Shown: piece after piece, positions 42,539-51,162 of the stretch
Position numbering within the stretch: position 1 is the stretch's first letter
Layout: every line of letters begins with the position of its first letter
Assembly (NCBI GenBank): GCA_903870275.1
Contig: CAIQCK010000056.1
Coordinates: 1 to 64,000 of the forward strand
Direction of reading: 5' to 3'
Source: an uncultured bacterium
Lineage (GTDB): Bacteria; Verrucomicrobiota; Verrucomicrobiia; CAIQCK01
Length of the DNA: 64,000 nt
Translations under genes and position numbers: made by a program
Notes under the pieces: model-generated
Database searches by the model: none
Told to the model about the DNA's origin: nothing
Seen by the model: only the letters and a program-made list of their open reading frames with translations

Positions 42539-45058
42539 ATGAGAACCTTGGGCTTCAGCCGCATTCTGTTTTCCTGCGCTGTTGCGCTCGGCGTGGCCGG
42601 CATGGCTTCCGCCGCGACAAAGCCGGTCGCAACTCGCGGGGCCAATGAAGATGTGAACAGCGCCGCCGTGCGCACGCGCCAGAGCCTTGGCGCGAACACC
42701 AACCTGCTCTTCAACGGCTGGGGCGTGACGCCGGCCGGCCAGCATGTGTCCTGCGGCGATGTGGCGTTGAAGATTGTCATCGCGCCGGACAAGAAGGCGG
42801 CCGTCGCCGTGTGCGCGGGTTTCAACCAGGCGGGTGTGAACATCGTGAGCCTCGACGCCAGCCGCGCCGCGGAATTCATCCCGCTCAAGGAGGCATTCAA
42901 CGGCCTTGCCTTCAGCCGCGACGGGAAAACGTTCTATGTCAGTGGGGGTGATTCGGGCGTGATTTACGTTTTCAACTACGCCGACGGCAAGGCCACGCTC
43001 GACCGGGAGGTGAAGCCGAATCCCGGGGAGCCACAGGTGTTTCTGGCCGGCATCGCCGTGCATCCGGGCACGGGTGCGCTCTATGTGTGCAACGAGGCCA
43101 ATCATGAAATCTGGCTGCTCAATCCCGACACGCTCAAGGCCGAGCAATCCCTGGGCACCGGCCAGCATCCGCACTCGTGCGCGTTCGGCGGCGACGGCCA
43201 GCATCTCTACGTCAGCAACTGGGGCAGCAGGAGCGTGACGATCATTGACACGAAGAAATTCCGCCGTGTGCGCGACATCGCCGTCGGCATCCGGCCCAAC
43301 GACCTGACGGTCGCGCCCGATGGCCGGCTCTTCGTCGCGTGCGCGGGCGACAACACCGTGCATGTCATCGGCACCGGCAAGCTGGAAAAACCCGGCGACA
43401 CGCCCGGCCCGACGCGCCGCTTGTGGGAAGGCACGCGCGAGATCATTTCCACCTCGCTCTATCCGCAATCGCCCGAAGGCAGCACGCCGTGCGGCGTGGC
43501 CGTGTCCCCGGACGGCAGGACGCTGTTCGTCGCCAACGCAGACAACAACGACGTGATGGTCGCGGACATTTCCGGCACCTTGACGGAGGAGGCAAAGGAA
43601 CGCGGCGAGAGCATCACGGTGGTCAACGGGTTCATTCCCACCGGCTGGTATCCCAGCGCCGTCGCAGTCTCGCCGGACAACCAGTTTCTGCTCGTGGCCA
43701 ACGGCAAGGGACTCACCTCGCGGGCGAGCAATCCGCCGCGCGGCGAGAAACCGCTCAAGCTCCACACCGGCATCCTGTTCGACTATCCGCCCAGGATCTT
43801 TGAAGGCTCGATTTCCTTCATCGCCAAGCCGGACGCGAAACGGATGGCGGCTTATACCGAACAGGTGCGAAGGAATTCACCGTATCACCCGGAGCATTTC
43901 GTGAAGGCGCCGCTCGCGAGCAACACGGTCATTCCCGCGAAAGTCGGCGACCCGTGCCCGATCAAGCATGTGCTCTACATCATCAAGGAAAACCGCACCT
44001 ACGACCAGGTGCTGAGCGACATGACCGACGCCAAGGGCCGCCCCATCGGCAACGGCGACACGAACCTCCTGATGTATGGCGAGACGGTCACGCCCAACCA
44101 GCACCAGATTGCGCGCGATTACGTGCTGTTCGACAATCTCTATTGCAACAGCGAGGTGAGCGTGGACGGCCATAGTTGGACCGATGCGGCGATGGCGACG
44201 GATTTCAACCAACGTTCATGGATTCTTTCCTACTCAAAGCACGGCAGGTTGCCCGGCAACGAGGACATGGAGAATCCCGCCAGCGGTTATCTCTGGGACT
44301 TGTGCAAACGCCACGGCTTGAGTTTCAGGAACTACGGCGAAGGCGCGCAACGCGTTCCCTCCGGCAATCGCGGCCGGTGGAAGGTCAAAGGCAACCGCGA
44401 CATGGATCTCGTGAAACTTTGGATCGAGGATTTGCACGCCGCAGAACAGAGCGGCGAACTGCCGCGCTTCACCATCATGTCCCTCGGCGAAAACCACACC
44501 AAGGGCACCACCGTCGGCGCGAACACACCCGAAGCGTGCGTCGGCAGCAACGACCTCGGCCTTGGCCGTATCGTGGAGGCCGCGAGCCGCAGCCCGTTCT
44601 GGAAGGAGATGGCCATCTTTGTCATCGAGGACGACGCGCAGAACGGGCCCGATCACGTGGACGCGCATCGCACCACTGGTTTTGTCATCAGCCCCTGGTG
44701 CAGGCGCAACGCGGTGGACAGCACGCTCTACACAATGGCGAGCATGATCCGCACGATGGAACTCATTCTCGGCCTCCCGCCGCTGACGCAATACGACGCC
44801 GGCGCGACGCCGATGTTCAACGCGTTCCAGAAAGCGCCGCAACTCACGCCCTACACCGCGCTCATGCCGAAAGTGGACTTGGAGGCGAAGAACACGAAAA
44901 AGACCGCGTTCTCCAGAGAATCGGGCCGGATGAATTTCTCGGCCTACGACCTTGCGCCGGAAGACGAGTTGAATCGCATCCTCTGGGCCGCCGCGCGCCC
45001 CGGCGAGCTGTATCCCACGCCGATCCATCGCGCCATCTTCACCCAACCGGTGGAGTAA
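42539..45058 (+). CDS. exported YVTN beta-propeller/phosphoesterase fusion protein
   Basis: 839 residues from the ATG at 42539 (a GTG at 42521 is in frame), with a signal peptide (about 1-25). Residues about 60-400 form a propeller with YVTN-type repeats ('TFYVSGGDSGVIYVFNYADGK', 'LYVCNEANHEIWLLNPD', 'LYVSNWGSRSVTIIDTKKF', 'LFVANADNNDVMVADISG'). From about 470 it becomes a phosphoesterase-family (alkaline-phosphatase superfamily) domain: 'IIKENRTYDQVLSDM' near 487, 'DGHSWTDAAMATDF', 'GENHTKGT', and the metal-binding-like 'IEDDAQNGPDHVDAHRTTGFVISPW'. The pairing of the two domains is a known architecture. Substrate unknown; periplasmic phosphate-ester hydrolysis is likely. Confidence 0.88.
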   Translation: MRTLGFSRILFSCAVALGVAGMASAATKPVATRGANEDVNSAAVRTRQSLGANTNLLFNGWGVTPAGQHVSCGDVALKIVIAPDKKAAVAVCAGFNQAGVNIVSLDASRAAEFIPLKEAFNGLAFSRDGKTFYVSGGDSGVIYVFNYADGKATLDREVKPNPGEPQVFLAGIAVHPGTGALYVCNEANHEIWLLNPDTLKAEQSLGTGQHPHSCAFGGDGQHLYVSNWGSRSVTIIDTKKFRRVRDIAVGIRPNDLTVAPDGRLFVACAGDNTVHVIGTGKLEKPGDTPGPTRRLWEGTREIISTSLYPQSPEGSTPCGVAVSPDGRTLFVANADNNDVMVADISGTLTEEAKERGESITVVNGFIPTGWYPSAVAVSPDNQFLLVANGKGLTSRASNPPRGEKPLKLHTGILFDYPPRIFEGSISFIAKPDAKRMAAYTEQVRRNSPYHPEHFVKAPLASNTVIPAKVGDPCPIKHVLYIIKENRTYDQVLSDMTDAKGRPIGNGDTNLLMYGETVTPNQHQIARDYVLFDNLYCNSEVSVDGHSWTDAAMATDFNQRSWILSYSKHGRLPGNEDMENPASGYLWDLCKRHGLSFRNYGEGAQRVPSGNRGRWKVKGNRDMDLVKLWIEDLHAAEQSGELPRFTIMSLGENHTKGTTVGANTPEACVGSNDLGLGRIVEAASRSPFWKEMAIFVIEDDAQNGPDHVDAHRTTGFVISPWCRRNAVDSTLYTMASMIRTMELILGLPPLTQYDAGATPMFNAFQKAPQLTPYTALMPKVDLEAKNTKKTAFSRESGRMNFSAYDLAPEDELNRILWAAARPGELYPTPIHRAIFTQPVE

Positions 45059-45821
45059 CCCACGCCAAGCGGGTAAACCGTCGCATTTGGCTTCGTTTTG
45101 CTTCGAGCACGGTCAATTCTTGCTATGTCTTTTTCAAATAACCTGCGCGTTTGCAGTCTGTTGCAGCAATCTCGCGCTTTTCTCTATTTGGGTTCGTTTC
45201 GCAAAAAACATGTTTTCACACCCGACCTCGGGACGGATCGAAATGTCCGTATTCGAGCGAAAACACAGTGTTTTCGGGGTTGGGACGAGACCGTTGTTTG
45301 AGTTCGTTTTGCACATCGGTTGTAGTGCCAGCAGAACTGTTTCCGCCAACGGAACTTGGGCGAATAATCATGATTTTGTAAGCCATGTTTTTGCCCCATC
45401 TGTCCCAGTTCAGAGCCAGTCGGATTGAGTCGGATTGAGTCGGATTGAGTCGGATCAAGTTGGATTGGCTGCGCAGTTTCGCGCACGAACTGCTCCGCCT
45501 TCTGCCACATCGTCTCCTGACTCCTGCCTTCCGGCTTCCGACTTCTGTTCTTCGCCTTTCATCGTCGGGCACAGGGTATGATGATTTCTCTATTATGTCA
45601 AGAGAAATTACCTATTAGTTCGCGGCACGGCACAGCCCCTCCCCATGCCACCGCAAAGTCTGCAGGACTGCGGCGGGCTCAGGGTTGCGTGTCCAGGCTG
45701 TCCGGCAGATGGCTTTGCCGGAACCCGCCTTCCAGCCTCACGGAACACCTCTCGCGCCACTTCGCCCGTTAAAACAAACCTGTTGGACCAACAGCCTTCC
45801 ATATCAAACAGCGGAAGCCGC
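45059..45821. other. 763-bp gap with tandem and dispersed repeats, no gene seen
   Basis: The stretch at 45090-45400 has lower GC and dense T/A runs. Its minus strand gives open frames rich in Gln, Thr and Asn with no recognisable domain; it looks like repeat DNA. 45419-45468 holds five 10-bp tandem units (GTCGGATTGA), and 45500-45560 is a pyrimidine-rich block (TCCTGACTCCTGCCTTCC). Between 45640 and 45820 there are only short GC-rich hairpins. No promoter or coding sequence can be supported. Confidence 0.5.
45419..45468. repeat. 10-bp tandem repeat, five units
   Basis: Three exact copies of GTCGGATTGA (45419-45448), then GTCGGATCAA and GTTGGATTGG. Not a CRISPR: there are no spacers. Confidence 0.8.
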
Positions 45822-46775
45822 TCACAACTCCGTGATCGAAATGTTCCGCCAGCGGCACACCGCGCCCACTCCCCAGCGGTCGTAGCCGAGCGGGTTTTTG
45901 AGCGACACATCGTGGACTTCGAACGCGATGTGCCCCGCGCGACCCAACAGCCGCGCCACGGCTTCGGCATCGTAGCCTTTGGCCTGAATCTTCGCCGTGT
46001 CGAGTTCGCAAATCCTCGTCCCGTTGATCCACGTCGTAATGACCGGCAGCCGGCCGACACAGCGGATGCGAAACCGGTTCCAGTCGTTCACCCGCCACGC
46101 TTTCAAGAAATCCTCGAAGCTTGCCCCGTAGGTGGGTGTGACGGCGCTGAAGTTTCCTTCGGGCTGCACGGACCGCAGGTTCTCCACGCGAAAACCCGGC
46201 AGCTTGTCGCCCGTCATGGCGAAGGGCGCGACCAGAAAACTGCCGAGGGAGTTGCCATAGACTCCGCCGATGCAACCTTTCGGGCGATGGTCCACCAGGA
46301 CCTGGAACCCGACGCTGCCGAGCTCATGCGCGCGAACCATGATGCCGGTGTCCGCGGGCCAATCCGGCCGCGCATCGAGTTCCAGTTCGAAGTCGGCGAA
46401 TTTCTCTTCGCTCAACAAATACGCGCCGTGGAGCGATTCCGGCGGCTCATGTCCGCCGACAATGGCGCCGTCCACCACCTCCCAGCGACCCACGTGTTTG
46501 AGTTTGTCCTGCTGCCGATGTTCCTCGTGCCATTTCACCACCGCAGCCTTCAGTTCCTCCGGCGGGATGTTCGCGAACCGGTCATCCTTCGGGACATACA
46601 ACCGCGGCACGGCCCGCCAGCCTTTCAGCGTCTTGCCATCGAACAACGCGCGGCCGGTTTTGGCGTGCCCCGGCTCGGTGCCGGACAGCCGCTGCGAAAA
46701 TGAAACCGCGGTTGCGCCCAGTCCGGCAATGGCGGTGCGTGTGAGAAAACGGCGGCGAGTGAGGACGCAGTTCAT
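45822..46775 (-). CDS. Tat-exported DUF1080 (3-keto-disaccharide hydrolase-like) protein
   Basis: 317 residues from the ATG at 46775, which opens a twin-arginine signal ('TRRRFLTRTAIAGLGATAV'). DUF1080 marks: 'LFDGKTLKGWRAV' near residue 43, 'WEVVDGAIVGG', 'YLLSEEKFADFELELDARP', 'DTGIMVRAH', 'GYQVLVDH'-like 'GFQVLVDHRPKG', 'WNRFRIRCVGRLPVITTWINGTRICEL' and 'GHIAFEVHDVSLKNPLGYDR'. The fold is a ConA-like lectin/glucanase sandwich; some members hydrolyse 3-keto-sugars. It is divergently arranged with the GH127 gene, 120 bp apart, and its promoter-like sequence places the -10 box 7 nt from the ATG. Confidence 0.88.
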   Translation of the reverse strand: MNCVLTRRRFLTRTAIAGLGATAVSFSQRLSGTEPGHAKTGRALFDGKTLKGWRAVPRLYVPKDDRFANIPPEELKAAVVKWHEEHRQQDKLKHVGRWEVVDGAIVGGHEPPESLHGAYLLSEEKFADFELELDARPDWPADTGIMVRAHELGSVGFQVLVDHRPKGCIGGVYGNSLGSFLVAPFAMTGDKLPGFRVENLRSVQPEGNFSAVTPTYGASFEDFLKAWRVNDWNRFRIRCVGRLPVITTWINGTRICELDTAKIQAKGYDAEAVARLLGRAGHIAFEVHDVSLKNPLGYDRWGVGAVCRWRNISITEL

Positions 46776-46782
46776 GCGGCGG

Positions 46783-46811
46783 ATGCTAGTTTGCAACCGG
46801 TCTCGCGACAA
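46783..46811 (-). promoter_or_regulatory. sigma70-like promoter of the DUF1080 gene, leaderless layout
   Basis: Minus strand: TTGTCG (46806-46811), 17-nt spacer, TAGCAT (46783-46788), then 7 nt to the ATG at 46775. Transcription would start at or next to the A of the start codon, and no ribosome site is present. Confidence 0.45.
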
Positions 46812-46858
46812 GCCCGTTTGCCGGTGAAAAGCGCCGGAGCCGGACTGAAAATCAGCGG

Positions 46859-46887
46859 TTGTGGTCTGGAGGCGGGACTCATAAACT
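46859..46887 (+). promoter_or_regulatory. sigma70-like promoter of the GH127 gene, leaderless layout
   Basis: TTGTGG (46859-46864), 17-nt spacer, TAAACT (46882-46887), then 8 nt to the ATG at 46896. It mirrors the divergent DUF1080 promoter less than 50 bp away. Confidence 0.45.
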
Positions 46888-46895
46888 CGCGACTC

Positions 46896-49316
46896 ATGCG
46901 CCTTGTGATTTTCTGGATAACGTTTGCCGTTTCCATGGTTCCGCTGGCGGCGGAACCGGTGACGCCGAAGGGAGCGGAACTGTTTCATTCGTTGGGGACA
47001 GGCCGATGGCAATTCGGTGGCGTCGTGGCTCTGCGGCTGGCGGCCAATCTCGACCAGTGGCTGCTGCGCGCGCCGGAGGCGAACCCGGCGTTAACGGAAA
47101 TGTTCCGCCTGCGCGATCGGCAACCCGTGCCGAAACTGACGCCGTGGGCGGGGGAGTTCGCCGGCAAATATCTCATCTCCTGCGTGCAGGCTTTGCGACT
47201 ATGCGACCGCGCGGACTTGCGCGAGCACACCGCGCGCTTTGTCGCCGATCTGATCGGCACGCAAGCCGACGACGGTTATCTCGGCCCGTTTCCGAAAAAG
47301 GAACGGCTGCTCGGCCATTGGGATTTGTGGGGCCACTACCATGTCATGCAAGGGCTGCTGCTCTGGCACGATTTCAGCGGCGACGCTTCGGCGCTCGCGG
47401 CAGTGCGCCGGGCCGCGGATTTGATTTGCCGGACGTATCTGGACGGCTCGCGCCGCGTGTTCGACGCCGGCTCGCCGGAAATGAACATGGCCGTCGCTCA
47501 CGTGCTCGCCGAACTTCACCGCCGCACCGGCGAACCGCGGTACCTCGCCATGACCGGGGAGATCGTGAAGGATTGGGAACGAGGGGGTGATTATCTGCGC
47601 ACCGGCGTTGCCGGCACGCCGTTTTACAAAACCCCGCGTCCGCGCTGGGAAAGCCTGCACGATCTTCAGGCGCTCGCCGAACTCTGGCGCATCACCGGCG
47701 AGGCGCGCTACCGCGAGGCGTTCATCAGCCACTGGCGGACAATTCGCGAGTTTGACCGGCGCAACACCGGCGCGTTCAGCGGTGGCGAGAAGGCCACCGG
47801 CAACGTGTTTGCGCCGTCGGCCATCGAGACTTGCTGCACCGTCGCGTGGATGGCACTGAGCTGCGACATGCTGCGGCTGACCGGCGACTCGCGCGTGGCC
47901 GACGAACTCGAACTGGCCACCTTCAACGCCGCGCTGGGCGCGCAGCATCCGAGCGGGCGTTGGTGGACGTATAACACGCCGATGGACGGCGAGCGCAAAG
48001 CCAGCGCCCACGACATTGTTTTTCAAGCGCGCACCGGTTCGCCGGAGTTGAATTGTTGTTCGGTCAACGGCCCGCGCACGCTCGGCATGCTCAGCGATTG
48101 GGCCGTGATGCGCGACGAACGCGGCCTCGTGGTGAACTGGCTCGGCCCGCTCGAACTGACCACGCGTGACGCCACGGGCGGCAAGGTGACACTGCGTTGC
48201 GACACCCATTATCCGCTCGATGGGGACATCGCGTGGCATATCACCAGCGCCAGACCGACAAGCGTTCGATTCCGCATTCCTGCGTGGGCGGAAGGCGCCA
48301 GCGTAAGCGTCGCCGGCGAGGCGACGCCCGTGAAACCCGGCAGCTATCTCGAAGTCGAACGCACATGGCGCGACGCGGATACCGTGAAGCTTCATCTGCC
48401 GATGCCGCTCCGCACGTTGGAAGGCCAGCGCGAGCAATCGGGCAAGGTGAGTCTTTATCGCGGACCGCTGTTACTCGCCTACGACCAGCGCGACAACGCT
48501 TTCGACGAAACCGGCATTCCGTCCATTGAGCCGGCGCGGGTAACGGAGGCGAGGCTCGTCCCGTTACACGAGCCGGCCGGCAACCTGCTTGCGCCTTGGC
48601 TGCTGCTCGAACTACCCACGGCAAAGGGTCCGCTCCGCTTGCGCGACTTTGCCAGCGCGGGAGCGAGTGGCACTCGCTACCGCTCCTGGCTGCGCGTCGC
48701 CGGCCGCGAAGCGCCGATTGGGCCGGACGCGCTGGTGGTTTCCGCCAGCTTGAAAGGCGAGGCCAAGCCGCAGTTCGGCCAACTACTCAACGCGACCGGT
48801 TGTGTTGCCACCGCCGACGGCAAAGCCGTCAGCCTCAACGGGCGCGACGGGATGCTCCTCTACGCGCTGCCGGAAAACTTTGGCGCCGACTTCACTGTCG
48901 CCGTGCGCGTGCGCGTGCGCGAGCTGCCGCCCGCGAAACAGATCGGCCAGATCTTCAGCGCATGGTGCGGCAGCCTCGACGATCCGTTGCGGTTGACGGT
49001 CGATGGCGGAAAGCTCGCCGCGCGAATCGAAGCCGGGCGCAGTTACGGCACGGCTGGTGTGCCATTGGCCGTCGGCGAATGGCATCGCGTCGCCGCCGTG
49101 AAGGCCGGCGCGAGACTGACGCTCTATATGGACGGCGCCGTCCGCGCCTCCGCCGAAGTCCCGGCCGTCGTGCTCACGCAATCCCGCGTCTTTGCGCTCG
49201 GCGGCAATCCCGCTTACACCGGCGGGCCGGAATTTCTCGCTGCCGACTTCGCCAACCTTCTTGTCCGCAACCGCGCCCTGTCCGATGCCGAAGTTGCCGC
49301 GCTTTGCCATCCCTGA
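46896..49316 (+). CDS. exported GH127 (DUF1680) beta-L-arabinofuranosidase-like enzyme with C-terminal LamG-like domain
   Basis: 806 residues from the ATG at 46896, which opens a signal peptide (about 1-19); a longer upstream frame has no signal. The alpha/alpha-barrel (about 25-440) carries the zinc-thiolate active-site pattern known for GH127: Glu311-Thr-Cys313 ('IETCCTVAWM') and adjacent Cys387-Cys388 ('LNCCSVNGPR'), where the first Cys of the second pair would be the nucleophile. 'ELHRRTGEPRYLAM' and 'HDLQALAELWRITGEARY' are typical helices. Beta domains follow, and the last 170 or so residues form a LamG/ConA-like domain ('NFGADFTVAVRVRVRELP', 'GEWHRVAAVKAGARLTLYMDG'). It probably removes L-arabinofuranose from plant glycans. 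Confidence 0.9.
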   Translation: MRLVIFWITFAVSMVPLAAEPVTPKGAELFHSLGTGRWQFGGVVALRLAANLDQWLLRAPEANPALTEMFRLRDRQPVPKLTPWAGEFAGKYLISCVQALRLCDRADLREHTARFVADLIGTQADDGYLGPFPKKERLLGHWDLWGHYHVMQGLLLWHDFSGDASALAAVRRAADLICRTYLDGSRRVFDAGSPEMNMAVAHVLAELHRRTGEPRYLAMTGEIVKDWERGGDYLRTGVAGTPFYKTPRPRWESLHDLQALAELWRITGEARYREAFISHWRTIREFDRRNTGAFSGGEKATGNVFAPSAIETCCTVAWMALSCDMLRLTGDSRVADELELATFNAALGAQHPSGRWWTYNTPMDGERKASAHDIVFQARTGSPELNCCSVNGPRTLGMLSDWAVMRDERGLVVNWLGPLELTTRDATGGKVTLRCDTHYPLDGDIAWHITSARPTSVRFRIPAWAEGASVSVAGEATPVKPGSYLEVERTWRDADTVKLHLPMPLRTLEGQREQSGKVSLYRGPLLLAYDQRDNAFDETGIPSIEPARVTEARLVPLHEPAGNLLAPWLLLELPTAKGPLRLRDFASAGASGTRYRSWLRVAGREAPIGPDALVVSASLKGEAKPQFGQLLNATGCVATADGKAVSLNGRDGMLLYALPENFGADFTVAVRVRVRELPPAKQIGQIFSAWCGSLDDPLRLTVDGGKLAARIEAGRSYGTAGVPLAVGEWHRVAAVKAGARLTLYMDGAVRASAEVPAVVLTQSRVFALGGNPAYTGGPEFLAADFANLLVRNRALSDAEVAALCHP

Positions 49317-49381
49317 ACCGCAAAGGAATTGATTGGGGATGAGTGCCGGCGTATGAAAGACGCTTGGAAAGTGAACCGACT

Positions 49382-50872
49382 ATGAAACAAACCTCTCGAC
49401 GATCCTTTCTGATGTCATCGGCGCTCGGCGTCTCCGGCATTGCGAGCGCGGCCAGAGCCATCGCCGCCGATGAGAAACCGTCCGGCTCCAAAAAGACCTT
49501 CCAGTTCACACGCGAAATCCCGGCGGAGGAAGGCTTCGATCTCGTCGTGGCCGGCGGCGGGCCGGCGGGCGCGGCGGCGGCGATTTGCGCGGCCCGGCTC
49601 GGCGCGAAAGTCCTGCTGGTCGAGGCCACCGGCAGCCTCGGCGGCACGGGGACAAGCGCGTTGGTCTCGCTCTGGTTTTCCCTGACCGACGGCATCAAGA
49701 GCGTCGTCGGTGGACTGATCCTCGAACTGATCCAGACGCTCTGCCGCGACAACGCGGCGGCGCCGAACGCGCTGGTCAAATTCCAAAAGGGGCTGCCTAT
49801 TGACTCCATCGGGTTCCAGCCGGAATCGCTCAAGATGCTGCTCGACAAGCTGTGCCACGACGCCGGCGTCGAGGTGCGCTTCTTCACACGCGTCGTCGAG
49901 GCCGATGCCGATCCCCGGCAGCGCTGCGTCCGCGGAATCATCACCAGCAACGTCGAAGGCCTGCGCTACCTGCGCGCCAAGACGTTCATTGATGCGACCG
50001 GCGACGCCATCCTCGCCGATTTGTGCGGTGCGCTCGCCCGCGCCGCCGGACGCGACACGCCCCACATCATGCCGCCCACGCTCTGCGCGGCGCTCAGCGA
50101 TATTGATTTCGACCAGTTCTCGAAAAAAAACCAGCAGGCGATGGTGGAGCAAGCGATTGCCGACGGTTTCTTTTCCCAGGCCGACCGGCATGTGCCCGGT
50201 GTGTTCCGCAACGGCCCCGGCACCGCCGCGTTCATGAACGCCGGCCACCTGTTCCACACCAATGCCCTGAAAACGCGCAGCCTCTCCGACGCCATGGTGC
50301 GCGGCCGCCAGCTCGTGCAGGAATACGCCGCCTTCTACCGCAAATACATGCCCGGCTGCGAACACCTGCAGGTTGTGGCCACCGGCTCGCTGCTCGGCGT
50401 GCGCGAGTCGCGCCGCATCGTGGGCGAATATGAATTGAACCATGACGATTTCAAGGCGCGCCGCCATTTTCCCGACCAGATCGCCGTTTACACCAAGGCC
50501 ATTGACATCCATGTCTATGACCTGAGCCCCGAAGAATACAAACGCTACCACGACGAATACACCAAGCTGGACAATCCCAAGCGCGGCGAGAGCTACGGTC
50601 TGCCCTACGGCATTTTGGTGCCCAAAGGCTGGTCGAATTTGTGGGTGGCGGGTCGTTGCAACAGCAGCGACGTAAAGGTCAACGGCGCGATCCGCGATCA
50701 ACCGGCCTGCTCGATGATGGGCCAGGCCGCCGGCACCGCCGCCGTGCAGTCCATCGCCACCGGCCAGCCCGCGTGCGATCTCGACACGGCGAAGCTCGTC
50801 GAGACCCTGCGCGCCAAAGGCGCCTACCTGCCGCAAACGGAACTGCAAAAGACCATGACGCGCGCGACGTAG
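49382..50872 (+). CDS. Tat-exported FAD-dependent oxidoreductase (FAD_oxidored family)
   Basis: 496 residues from the ATG at 49382. The N-terminus is a twin-arginine-type signal ('SRRSFLMSSALGVSGIASAARAI'). The dinucleotide motif 'GGGPAG' is at 58-63 within 'FDLVVAGGGPAGAAAAICAARLGAKVLLVEA', followed by 'GSLGGTGTSALVSLW', as in FAD_oxidored proteins. A second nucleotide-contact region 'KTFIDATGDAILADL' and the C-terminal 'NLWVAGRCNSSDVKVNGAIRDQPACSMMGQAAGTAA' complete the FAD site. It may oxidise a sugar or sugar acid in the periplasm. It lies 65 bp after the GH127 gene on the same strand and may share its transcript. Confidence 0.88.
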   Translation: MKQTSRRSFLMSSALGVSGIASAARAIAADEKPSGSKKTFQFTREIPAEEGFDLVVAGGGPAGAAAAICAARLGAKVLLVEATGSLGGTGTSALVSLWFSLTDGIKSVVGGLILELIQTLCRDNAAAPNALVKFQKGLPIDSIGFQPESLKMLLDKLCHDAGVEVRFFTRVVEADADPRQRCVRGIITSNVEGLRYLRAKTFIDATGDAILADLCGALARAAGRDTPHIMPPTLCAALSDIDFDQFSKKNQQAMVEQAIADGFFSQADRHVPGVFRNGPGTAAFMNAGHLFHTNALKTRSLSDAMVRGRQLVQEYAAFYRKYMPGCEHLQVVATGSLLGVRESRRIVGEYELNHDDFKARRHFPDQIAVYTKAIDIHVYDLSPEEYKRYHDEYTKLDNPKRGESYGLPYGILVPKGWSNLWVAGRCNSSDVKVNGAIRDQPACSMMGQAAGTAAVQSIATGQPACDLDTAKLVETLRAKGAYLPQTELQKTMTRAT

Positions 50873-50892
50873 GACAGGCGTCCCGCCTGTCC
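50872..50892. repeat. GC-rich hairpin after the FAD oxidoreductase gene
   Basis: Stem GGACAGGCG / CGCCTGTCC with a 3-nt loop begins at the last base of the stop codon. No T-run follows. It may be a factor-dependent terminator, or one of the dispersed GGACAGGCG repeats seen in this type of genome. Confidence 0.45.
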
Positions 50893-50979
50893 ATGAACCG
50901 CCGGCGGACCCGCTGGTGTCCCGCCTTCAGGCGGCGCGTCAATGTGGAGTATTGGAGTGCTGGAGTGGTGGCGCGCGTT

Positions 50980-51105
50980 GACGTTCCGAGTTCCGCCTTC
51001 AGCCGTAATGATGCCGTCGCGGCACGCGACCATCTGCCCATCGTCTCCTTTGACCGCGATTTCGACAAGTTCAAGGGCATCCGCCGCGTCGAACCAAAAC
51101 CTTGA
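50980..51105 (+). pseudogene. C-terminal remnant of a PIN-domain (VapC-like) toxin gene
   Basis: The frame ending at the TGA at 51103-51105 encodes 'SRNDAVAARDHLPIVSFDRDFDKFKGIRRVEPKP', which matches the last 35 or so residues of PIN-domain toxins (an acidic 'D..vaa', then 'lpivSfDrDF.kf.gi..v.P'). The first 90-100 residues, with the other active-site acids, are missing, and the upstream sequence is a repeat-like GGAGTGCTGGAGTGG patch. No antitoxin gene is adjacent. Call rests on the motif alone. Confidence 0.55.
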
Positions 51106-51162
51106 TCCGAGCCATGATCCAAATCCATCCGCACCCAAGTGAACAAGGCGTGGCTGGCGGTT

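Noticed and set aside
45419-45468. CRISPR array
   Set aside because: Ten-base units follow one another directly with no unique spacers, and no cas genes are present.
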